Assembly: GCF_030418455.1 (NCBI RefSeq)
Contig: NZ_JAUHPW010000002.1
Coordinates: 248,001-312,000, forward strand
DNA: 64,000 nt
Reading direction: 5' to 3'
Origin: Demequina litoralis
GTDB taxonomy: Bacteria; Actinomycetota; Actinomycetes; Actinomycetales; Demequinaceae
The notes below the pieces were generated by a model. The model saw only the letters and a list, made by a program, of their open reading frames with translations, made no database searches and was not told the origin of the DNA. Position 1 is the first letter of the stretch. Each line of letters opens with the position of its first letter. Positions 57,658 to 64,000 of this stretch are shown piece after piece. The position numbers and the translations under genes were made by a program.

Positions 57658-59217
57658 TTGTCGTCAGAACTGCCCCCGGAGCCCGCGGACGTCGCGGCCC
57701 CCGCGCCCGCCGAGGCCCCCGTGCCGGAGGAGACCACCGTCGAGCCGCGCGCGAAGAGGGGCCGCGGCAAGCGGATCCTCAAGGCGACCGGCCTCACGCT
57801 GGCGCTCCCCGGCGCAGCCGTCGTCGCAGGCGGCGGCTACGTCGCGGTCAAGTCGCTCACCGCCAGCCCCGACAACTCTCCCGAGCACGAGGCGTCGAAG
57901 GACGAGTACCTCGACGCGATCCAGGGCTCGACCGCGTCGGGCGAGGCGCCGAACGTGCTCCTGGTCTACTACGACGACCTCGGCTACGAGGACCTCGGCT
58001 TCATGGGCGACACGCCCATCAAGACGCCGCACCTCGACTCGCTCGCCGAGGACGGTGCGGTGCTCACGAACTACCACTCGCCCTCGGCCGTGTGCACGCC
58101 CTCGCGGGCGGCGATGCTCACCGGCCGCCTCGCGCCGCGCGCTGCCGTCCCCGACGTGCTCTTCCCCACCGGCACTCCGCTGGCCCTCATGAACACGCTG
58201 GGCGACTCGTTCGGGCTGACCCAGGCCGAGATCACCATCCCCGACGTGCTGCAGGCCTCCGGGTATCGGACGGGCATGATCGGGAAGTGGCACATCGGCG
58301 ACACCGAAGGCTCGCTCCCCAACGACTTCGGTTTCGACAGCTTCCTCGGCTCGCGGTACTCGAACGACATGACGCCGTTCAAGATCTACCGCGACAACGA
58401 CGTGCTGATCGACGAGGTCGACCAGACGGAGCTCGACGCGCTGTACACGGACGCGGCGGTCGACTTCATCGGCGACGCGGCGGAGAGCGACGACCCGTTC
58501 TTCCTCTACTTCGCGCACAACTTCCCCCACGAGCCGCTGTTCGCGGCCGAGGAGAACGAGGGCCGCTCGGACGCCGGGCTGTACGGCGACATCGTCGAGG
58601 GTCTCGACGACGGCATCGGGCGGATCGTCGACCAGCTCGAGGCGACCGGCCAGCTCGACAACACCATCATCATGGTCACCAGCGACAACGGGCCCTGGTT
58701 CCAGGGCGATGCCGGCGACCACCGCGGACGCAAGGGCCTCATCAACGAGGGCGGCATGCTCGTGCCGTTCATGGTCCACTGGCCCGCGGGCATCGAGGGC
58801 GGGCAGGTGCTCGACACCATGACCATGGGCACGGACATCCTGCCGACGCTCCTGGACTGGGTCGGCATCGAGGCGCCTGCGGACCGCATGCTCGACGGCT
58901 CCTCCATGGCCCCGCTGCTCGCGGGCGAGAGCGACCAGGTGAGCGACTTCTACTACTACTACGCGGGCGAGCAGCTCATCGCGGTGAGCGACGGCCGGTA
59001 CAAGTACTACGCGAAGCACCCCTACCTCTACGGGACCAGCGACGCCGGCTTCTCGGTGGCTCAGCAGAAGGGCCCATGGCTGTTCGACCTCGAGACCGAC
59101 CCGAGCGAGGCCTACGACGTGAGCGGCAAGCACCCCGACGTCGTGGCCGAGCTGAAGGCCGAGCTCGAGCGCCGCGACGCCGAGATGGAGGAGAACCCGC
59201 GCGGCTGGGTCTCCTGA
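57658..59217 (+). CDS. Membrane-anchored type I sulfatase
   Basis: 519 residues. The N-terminal cytoplasmic Pro/Glu-rich tail (1-38) is followed by one membrane segment (about 42-66), then an extracytoplasmic sulfatase domain. The formylglycine site CTPSR is at 146-150 (SAVCTPSRAAMLTGR); metal-binding Asp106-Asp107 lie in VYYDDLGYEDLG. GMIGKWHIGD, FAHNFPHEPLF and VTSDNGPWFQG supply the remaining active-site residues. The Cys-type site needs conversion to formylglycine, and the maturase is the next gene. The start is TTG at 57658 behind AGGAGG. The substrate, some sulfate ester, is unknown. Confidence 0.9.
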   Translation: MSSELPPEPADVAAPAPAEAPVPEETTVEPRAKRGRGKRILKATGLTLALPGAAVVAGGGYVAVKSLTASPDNSPEHEASKDEYLDAIQGSTASGEAPNVLLVYYDDLGYEDLGFMGDTPIKTPHLDSLAEDGAVLTNYHSPSAVCTPSRAAMLTGRLAPRAAVPDVLFPTGTPLALMNTLGDSFGLTQAEITIPDVLQASGYRTGMIGKWHIGDTEGSLPNDFGFDSFLGSRYSNDMTPFKIYRDNDVLIDEVDQTELDALYTDAAVDFIGDAAESDDPFFLYFAHNFPHEPLFAAEENEGRSDAGLYGDIVEGLDDGIGRIVDQLEATGQLDNTIIMVTSDNGPWFQGDAGDHRGRKGLINEGGMLVPFMVHWPAGIEGGQVLDTMTMGTDILPTLLDWVGIEAPADRMLDGSSMAPLLAGESDQVSDFYYYYAGEQLIAVSDGRYKYYAKHPYLYGTSDAGFSVAQQKGPWLFDLETDPSEAYDVSGKHPDVVAELKAELERRDAEMEENPRGWVS

Positions 59218-59229
59218 TCCGAGCGTGAC

Positions 59230-59267
59230 CGATGCGGTCGCCCGCGGCGACGTGGGCGGCCGCATCG
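59230..59267 (+). terminator. Hairpin after the sulfatase gene
   Basis: CGATGCGGTCGCCC (59230-59243) pairs with GGGCGGCCGCATCG (59254-59267), with one wobble and a ten-base loop. The arms contain seven-base remnants of the dispersed 10-mer (CGATGCG/CGCATCG). It may reduce but not abolish read-through into the maturase gene. Confidence 0.7.
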
Positions 59268-59327
59268 TGCCTCCCCGGCCTCCGGTCCCACCTCCTCCCA
59301 CCTCCACCCCCGTAGAATTGTCACGGT

Positions 59328-60599
59328 ATGTCTGATTCACCCGAGCCCTCGCGCCCCGTCGTCGTCGCCGTCCCCGGCCTCGACCCGCTGGCAGCCGGCG
59401 GGCGCCGCCGGCTGCCGTTCACGGTCCTGGCCAAGCCGACCGGCGCGGCGTGCAACCTCGACTGCACGTACTGCTTCTTCCTGTCCAAGGAGCTGCTGTA
59501 CGACAGCGACGGCCAGCGCATGTCCGAGGCCGGCCTCGAGTCCTACCTCGCCAATCTGCTGCGCTCGCAGCCGGACGGCGAGGTCGAGATCGCGTGGCAG
59601 GGCGGCGAGCCGACGATGCGCGGGATCCCGTTCTTCCGGCGCGCGGTCGAGCTCGCGGAGCAGTTGAGGCGGCCCCGGCAGACGGTGCGGCACACGCTGC
59701 AGACCAACGGCACGCTGCTGGACGATGCGTGGGGCGAGTTCCTCGCGGCGAACGGCTTCCTCATCGGCCTCAGCGTCGACGGCCCGGCGCACCTCCATGA
59801 CGCCTACCGCGTCAACAAGGCCGGCCGCGCCACGCACGCGCAGGTGACGCGCGGGCACGACGTGCTGCGTCGGCATGGCGTCGAGTACAACATCCTCTGC
59901 ACCGTGCACGCGGCCAACCAGGACCACGGGCTCGAGGTCTACCGCTACTTCCGCGACACCCTCGGCGCGCGGCACGTGCAGTTCATCCCGATCGTGGAGC
60001 GCGTGACCGCGGACCAGCTGCCGATCGCGGAGCAGGGCTGGAAGGACGGCAACGGCACGCGCATCCTGTACCGCCAGCAGGGCGACGCCGTGACCAGCCG
60101 CAGCGTCGATCCCGCTGCGTGGGGCGAGTTCCTGGCGGCGATCTTCGACGAGTGGGCCGCGCACGACGTCGGCACGATGTTCGTGCAGCACTTCGACGTG
60201 ATGCTGGGCAACGCGCTCGGGCAGTACTCGATGTGCGTGCACGCGCCCGAGTGCGGCGGCGCGCTCGCCGTGGAGCACACCGGCGACGTGTACGCGTGCG
60301 ACCACTACGTCGAGCCCGGCTACTCGCGGGGCAACGTCGCCGAGCGGTCGCTGCAGTCGATCCTGCAGTCTCCCGAGCAGCGCGAGTTCGGGAAGGCGAA
60401 GCTCACGAGCCTGCCGTCGCAATGCCGCGTGTGCCCGGTGCGGTGGGCCTGCCACGGCGGCTGCCCCAAGGACCGCTTCGATCGCACGCGCGACGGCGAG
60501 CCCGGCCTCAACCACCTGTGCCCCGGGTACTTCCGGTTCTTCTCGCACGCCGCGCCGACCATCCGCCGGATGGCGGAGCTCGTCGGCCCGACGCTCTGA
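59328..60599 (+). CDS. Radical-SAM sulfatase maturase (anSME-type)
   Basis: Oxidises the sulfatase active-site Cys (or Ser) to formylglycine. 423 residues. The radical-SAM cluster is at Cys42, Cys46 and Cys49 (AACNLDCTYCF), with WQGGEPTMRG and LQTNGTLLDD. The SPASM region holds the auxiliary-cluster cysteines: SMCVHAPECGG, DVYACDHYVEPGY, then QCRVCPVRWACHGGCPKDRF and LCPGYFRFF. It works in the cytosol on the unfolded sulfatase before export. The 10-mer at 59720 encodes Asp-Asp-Ala in LLDDAWGEF. The dedicated partner is the gene upstream, 110 bases away. Confidence 0.92.
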   Translation: MSDSPEPSRPVVVAVPGLDPLAAGGRRRLPFTVLAKPTGAACNLDCTYCFFLSKELLYDSDGQRMSEAGLESYLANLLRSQPDGEVEIAWQGGEPTMRGIPFFRRAVELAEQLRRPRQTVRHTLQTNGTLLDDAWGEFLAANGFLIGLSVDGPAHLHDAYRVNKAGRATHAQVTRGHDVLRRHGVEYNILCTVHAANQDHGLEVYRYFRDTLGARHVQFIPIVERVTADQLPIAEQGWKDGNGTRILYRQQGDAVTSRSVDPAAWGEFLAAIFDEWAAHDVGTMFVQHFDVMLGNALGQYSMCVHAPECGGALAVEHTGDVYACDHYVEPGYSRGNVAERSLQSILQSPEQREFGKAKLTSLPSQCRVCPVRWACHGGCPKDRFDRTRDGEPGLNHLCPGYFRFFSHAAPTIRRMAELVGPTL

Positions 60600-60627
60600 C
60601 GACCGGCCCGGGACGCCGGGCTCCCGC

Positions 60628-61332
60628 TCAGGCACCCGCCGCGAGCGACACCGCGATCACCGCCATCACGACCGCGATCGCGCCGTCGAGGATGCGCCAC
60701 GCCCCAGGCCGCGCCAGCACGCCCGACAGCAGGCGCGCGCCGTAGCCCAACGCCGCGAACCACACGGCGCTCGCGGTCGCAGCGCCTGCCGCGAACAGCC
60801 ACCGCGCCTCGTGCGTCGATCCGACCGTCCCCATCAGCACCACCGTGTCGAGGTAGACGTGGGGGTTGAGCCACGTGAGGGCGAGGCAGGTCGCCACGAC
60901 GGTACGGGTCGTCGTCGCCACCGCCGTGCGGGAGGACGATGCGGGCGCCGCCGTGGACGAGGCGGCCCCCTCGGTCGCGCGCGGGGCGCCGGAGGCCGCC
61001 GCGACCTCCGAGGGGACCGCGACCCGCGCCTCGTCCACCTCGAGGCGCTCCCCTTCCGGACGCAGCGCGCGCCGCGCCGCGAGCACCGCGTAGCCGAGCA
61101 GGAACGCGGCCCCGGCCCAGCGCGCGGCGGCGACGAGCCACGGCACGCCGCCGACCGCCGCGCCCATGCCCGCGACCCCCGCCGCGACCAGCACAGCATC
61201 CGACGCCGCGCAGATGAGCACGACGATCCCCACGTGCTCGCGCCGGAGTCCCTGACGCAGCACGAACACGTTCTGCGCGCCGATCGCGACGATGAGCGAG
61301 AAGGCGAGGCCAAGCCCGGCGAGGTAGGTCAT
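60628..61332 (-). CDS. lysE: LysE/ArgO-family amino-acid exporter
   Basis: 234 residues from ATG at 61332. Six hydrophobic segments; FSLIVAIGAQNVFVLRQGLR near the N-terminus and LALTWLNPHVYLDTVVLMGT after the central loop are hallmarks of lysine/arginine exporters. The central cytoplasmic loop is expanded by an Ala/Ser/Thr insert that contains the 10-mer at 60934 (Ala-Ser-Ser). It is divergent from its probable LysR-type activator, the classical lysE-lysG arrangement. Confidence 0.92.
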   Translation of the reverse strand: MTYLAGLGLAFSLIVAIGAQNVFVLRQGLRREHVGIVVLICAASDAVLVAAGVAGMGAAVGGVPWLVAAARWAGAAFLLGYAVLAARRALRPEGERLEVDEARVAVPSEVAAASGAPRATEGAASSTAAPASSSRTAVATTTRTVVATCLALTWLNPHVYLDTVVLMGTVGSTHEARWLFAAGAATASAVWFAALGYGARLLSGVLARPGAWRILDGAIAVVMAVIAVSLAAGA

Positions 61333-61402
61333 GGCGACACGGTAGGGCCCGATTATCCACAGCACCACTAACAATTGTGAATACTGCATTAGCGTTACTT
61401 AT
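61333..61402. promoter_or_regulatory. lysE/lysG divergent promoter region
   Basis: 70 bases, AT-rich for this genome. The dyad ACAATTGT (61371-61378) and the following GAATACTGCATTAGCG suggest a LysR-family site and overlapping promoters. Activation by lysine or arginine through LysG is inferred from the family. Confidence 0.6.
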
Positions 61403-62278
61403 ATGAAGATCCCCGCCGACCTCGCGCAGACGCTGGCTGCCGTCGTCGACGAGGGGTCGCTCGACGCCGGCGCAAGGGCCCTCCACGTCACGCAGTCCGC
61501 GGTGAGCCAGCGGCTGGCGACGCTGGAACGCCTGACCGGCCAGGTGCTGCTGGTGCGGTCCCGTCCCGTACGGCCCACGCCCGCGGGTGAGGCGGTGGTG
61601 CGTTTCGCACGCCAGGTCGCGCTGCTCGAGGCCGAGGCTGCGTCCACCCTCGGGATCGCGGAGGACCGGCCGGCCCCGCTGCGGATCGCGGTCAACGCGG
61701 ATTCGCTCGCCACCTGGCTGCTGCCGCCGCTCGCCGCCGTGCTGCCCGGGTTGGGCGCGACCGTGCATCTGCACCGCGAGGACGAGCAGTACACCGCGGA
61801 CCTCCTCCAGCGCGGCGAGGTGGTCGCCGCCGTGACCACGCGGGCCGCCGCGGTCCCAGGCTGCTCCGTGACCCGGCTGGGGCGTATGCGCTATCGAGCC
61901 GTCGCGGCGCCCTCGTTCGCGGCGCGATGGTTCGGCGCGGGAGTCTCGCCCGAGACCCTCGCGGTGGCGCCGGTGGTCGACTTCGACCGGCGCGACACCA
62001 TCCAGACCCGCTGGCTCGAGGCCAGGGGCGCGGACCCTGACGCGCCGCCGCGCCACCGCGTCCCGTCCTCGTCCGAGTTCGCGCGCGCGATCGCGCTCGG
62101 CATGGGGTGGGGGCTCCTGCCCGCCGTGCAGCGAGAAGGGCTCGAGCTCGTCGACCTGGGCGATCCCGCCGAGGACATGGCGCTGCACTGGCAGCAGTGG
62201 CGGGTGCAGTCCGCGGCGCTGGACACCGTCGCGGCGGCCATCCGGGAGGCCGCGCGCGGCGCGCTCGAGCCTGCGTGA
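61403..62278 (+). CDS. lysG: LysR-family activator (LysG/ArgP type)
   Basis: 291 residues. The N-terminal winged helix begins DLAQTLAAVVDEGSLDAGAR, with recognition helix TQSAVSQRLATLERLTGQVL. The C-terminal effector-binding domain has LRIAVNADSLATWLLPPLAA, typical of the ArgP/LysG branch, and GWGLLPAVQREG. It turns on the divergent exporter when basic amino acids accumulate. The start ATG at 61403 has no strong ribosome site; a leaderless or short-leader transcript is possible. Confidence 0.9.
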   Translation: MKIPADLAQTLAAVVDEGSLDAGARALHVTQSAVSQRLATLERLTGQVLLVRSRPVRPTPAGEAVVRFARQVALLEAEAASTLGIAEDRPAPLRIAVNADSLATWLLPPLAAVLPGLGATVHLHREDEQYTADLLQRGEVVAAVTTRAAAVPGCSVTRLGRMRYRAVAAPSFAARWFGAGVSPETLAVAPVVDFDRRDTIQTRWLEARGADPDAPPRHRVPSSSEFARAIALGMGWGLLPAVQREGLELVDLGDPAEDMALHWQQWRVQSAALDTVAAAIREAARGALEPA

Positions 62279-62613
62279 TCCTCGCCGGCGACGGCCCACC
62301 GGCACCGCCCGGTGCGGCGCGCCCGCGTGCAAGTCGTGCGCGCTAATTTCAGGAATCGCTTGAACAGCCCCGCCGGAGGGGCAGTACCGCTGCCCGCTAC
62401 GAGGCCTGTTCAAGCCTGCGTTGACATACGCGGACACGACGCGCGCGTCCGCCCGTCGACACGCGCGCCCCCCACGTCCGGACCCTCAACGACCTCCTCA
62501 ACGCCGCGCAATGCATGGACCGCTTGACCCTGAGGCGTCCCCTGCGCACTCAGGACCTCGCAGGGCGCAGAGCGAGGCGACGGCGTGGTGTGGCGGGTGG
62601 GGTGGGCGGCGGA
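62279..62613. other. 335-base intergenic region with a folded element
   Basis: No gene. GCTTGAACAG (62358-62367) and CTGTTCAAGC (62406-62415) form a perfect 10-bp stem. Inside it, CCCC-GCCGGA-GGGG (62368-62381) and GGGCAG-TACCG-CTGCCC (62379-62395) are hairpins that share three bases and so compete. The flanks (GCGCTAATTTCAGGAATC before, GCGTTGACATACG after) are AT-rich. It lies after lysG and beyond the end of the glycosidase gene, so it may be a bidirectional terminator or a small RNA. There is no 10-mer. Confidence 0.55.
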
Positions 62614-64000
62614 TCAGGCCGCGCAGGCCGGCATCGCGCCCGCGAGCTCGACGGGCCAGTCGCCGCCAGGCTCCGCATCGCCCAGGAGCACGTCCGCGAG
62701 CCCGCGGATCGCGGCCGCGGAGTCGCCGTAGGTCGCGACGTACGCGTCGGCGGTCGAGTCGAATAGCCCCCACGGGCCGCCGAGCGACACCACCACGTCG
62801 GCGGTCGCACGGTAGCCGCCCGAGGACAGCAACGCGATCGACGTGCCGCCGTCGCCTACCTCGACCCCGTGCGACTCGAGCTCGCGCACGAGGGCGCGCA
62901 CCGCATCGTCCGGTCCCCCGACCACGGTGGCTCGGCGCCGCACGAGCGGCCGGTCGCAGTCCTGCGCGGCGACGGTGGTGCCCGCCGCGGCGAAGGTCCG
63001 CGCGTACGCGCGCGACGGCTCCTCCCCGCCGAGGCCGTCGGCCCACCGTGCCAGCAGGATGGAGCGCGCGGCGGCCTCGTCGAGACGGTCGCGCGACAGC
63101 CGGCCGTCCCTGACGGCGGCGGCGATCTCGTCGATCACCGTGCCGACGTCGCCGGGCATGAGGAGCACGTCGGCGCCGGCGCGCAGCGCACGGACGGCGA
63201 CCTGGCCCTGGGAGCGTCCGTCGGCGACCGCGGCCATGTTGAGGGCATCGGTGATCGCGACGCCCGTGAAGCCGAGCTCCTCACGCAGGTACGCGTACGC
63301 CTCGGGCTCCAGCGTGGCCGGGTCGTCGCCCCACTCGGGCACGGCGATGTGACCCAGCATGACGACGGGCGCTCCCGCCTCGATCGCGCGCGCGAAGGGC
63401 ACCATGTCGGTGCGGGCGAGGCGCGTGACGGCGCGCTCCTGGACGGGCAGGCCCGCGTGCGAGTCGACCGTCACGGACCCGTGCCCCGGGAAGTGCTTGA
63501 TCACGGGCACCACGCCGCCGTCGACGAAGCCCGCGACCGCGGCGCTCACGGTGTCCGCGACCGCATCCGGGTCGTCGCCGGCGCTACGGGTGCGGATGAT
63601 GGGGTCCGCCGGGCCCAGCGTGACGTCCGCGACGGGCGCGTAGTCGACGGTGACGCCGAGCGCGCGCATGTCCGCAGCGGAGGACCGGTACGCCTCGGTG
63701 ACCGCCGCATCGTCCGTCGCGGCGCCGGCCGCCATGAAGGCGGGCAGGCTCGGCACGGCGCCCGACAGGCGCGAGACGATGCCGCCCTCCTCGTCGGCGG
63801 ACACCCACACCGGCCAGCCGCGGTCGTCGGCGCGCTGCACGCGGGCCGCGAGCGCCGCGACCGCGTCGGCGGACGGGGCCGCGCCGCCCATGAGGATGAC
63901 GCCGCCGAGGTGGTGCTCGCGCACGAGCGCGGCCGCGGCGGCCGGGTCCCGGGAGTAGAGGTCCGCGACGATCACCTGGCCGGCGGCCCGGCGCAGGGGC
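62614..64000 (-). CDS. Family-3 glycoside hydrolase (NagZ-like), 5' end outside
   Basis: 462 codons are visible; the frame stays open to the window edge (reading PLRRAAGQVIVADLYSRD), so the true N-terminus lies beyond 64000. The substrate Lys-His is in VIKHFPGHGSVTVDSHAGLP, and the catalytic nucleophile Asp is in GVAITDALNMAAV; both are typical of beta-N-acetylhexosaminidases of GH3. A C-terminal alpha/beta domain follows (VVSLGGPWGLFD). It probably trims cell-wall or chitin-type GlcNAc sugars; an exported form is likely, but the signal peptide is not visible. 10-mers at 62902 and 63706 encode Asp-Asp-Ala. Confidence 0.88.
   Translation of the reverse strand, partial: PLRRAAGQVIVADLYSRDPAAAAALVREHHLGGVILMGGAAPSADAVAALAARVQRADDRGWPVWVSADEEGGIVSRLSGAVPSLPAFMAAGAATDDAAVTEAYRSSAADMRALGVTVDYAPVADVTLGPADPIIRTRSAGDDPDAVADTVSAAVAGFVDGGVVPVIKHFPGHGSVTVDSHAGLPVQERAVTRLARTDMVPFARAIEAGAPVVMLGHIAVPEWGDDPATLEPEAYAYLREELGFTGVAITDALNMAAVADGRSQGQVAVRALRAGADVLLMPGDVGTVIDEIAAAVRDGRLSRDRLDEAAARSILLARWADGLGGEEPSRAYARTFAAAGTTVAAQDCDRPLVRRRATVVGGPDDAVRALVRELESHGVEVGDGGTSIALLSSGGYRATADVVVSLGGPWGLFDSTADAYVATYGDSAAAIRGLADVLLGDAEPGGDWPVELAGAMPACAA

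Noticed and set aside
62358..62415. Lysine riboswitch linked to lysE/lysG
   Set aside because: Too short, lies downstream of lysG and not before any gene in the right direction; the conserved lysine riboswitch core is not visible.

Overview
The window is a gene-dense, very GC-rich chromosomal segment, by eye about 72% G+C. Markers such as WhiB, DUF3017, PerM/DUF6350, DUF3817, GuaB3, PspC with a paired NarL-type two-component system, and a CIRCE-controlled groES place it in Actinomycetota, probably near Micrococcales/Cellulomonadaceae-like lineages. The order sucC-sucD-perM-purN-purH matches the order known from mycobacteria. There is no rRNA, no tRNA that I can recognise, no CRISPR array and no insertion sequence.

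Layout. 0-10 kb holds TCA-cycle genes (mdh, icd, sucCD) and the end of purine synthesis (purN-purH), with an aquaporin and PerM. 10-17 kb holds a two-component system divergent from an MMPL exporter, a VanZ-RDD membrane protein and L-lactate dehydrogenase. 17-23 kb holds the PcrA helicase, a DEAD-box RNA helicase and unknown proteins. 23-27 kb holds a second two-component system divergent from a PspC-domain envelope protein. 27-31 kb is one tightly overlapping leftward operon: diguanylate cyclase, SURF1, DUF3817, guaA. 31-37 kb carries pta-ackA and then xfp phosphoketolase, a route from sugar phosphates to acetate and ATP. 37-47 kb holds a secreted repeat protein, oxidoreductases, a His-rich metal-binding protein, an ABC-F protein and an unusual malate/lactate-type dehydrogenase coupled to an ACT-domain protein. 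47-55 kb holds guaB3, a DnaQ-like nuclease, glutamate dehydrogenase, two lower-GC genes of foreign appearance (an unknown membrane protein and an AAA ATPase), a TSUP exporter, guaB and whiB. 55-64 kb holds groES with CIRCE, a THUMP-like methyltransferase, a sulfatase with its radical-SAM maturase, a LysE exporter with a divergent LysR regulator, and a family-3 glycosidase cut by the window end.

The most striking signal is not a gene. The non-palindromic 10-mer GGACGATGCG (complement CGCATCGTCC) occurs 43 times by my hand count, 21 in one orientation and 22 in the other, about once per 1.5 kb; base composition alone predicts fewer than one. Seventeen copies lie in the roughly 8% of DNA that is intergenic, and several form head-to-head pairs that make terminator hairpins behind icd, xfp and whiB. 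Of 26 copies inside genes, 24 are read in one frame, as Asp-Asp-Ala (15) or Ala-Ser-Ser (9), often in linkers or at protein ends, using GAT and GCA codons that look uncommon here. This is the pattern of the DNA uptake sequences of Neisseria and Pasteurellaceae. I know of no such element described for Actinomycetota, so it is the best candidate for an undescribed system in this window.
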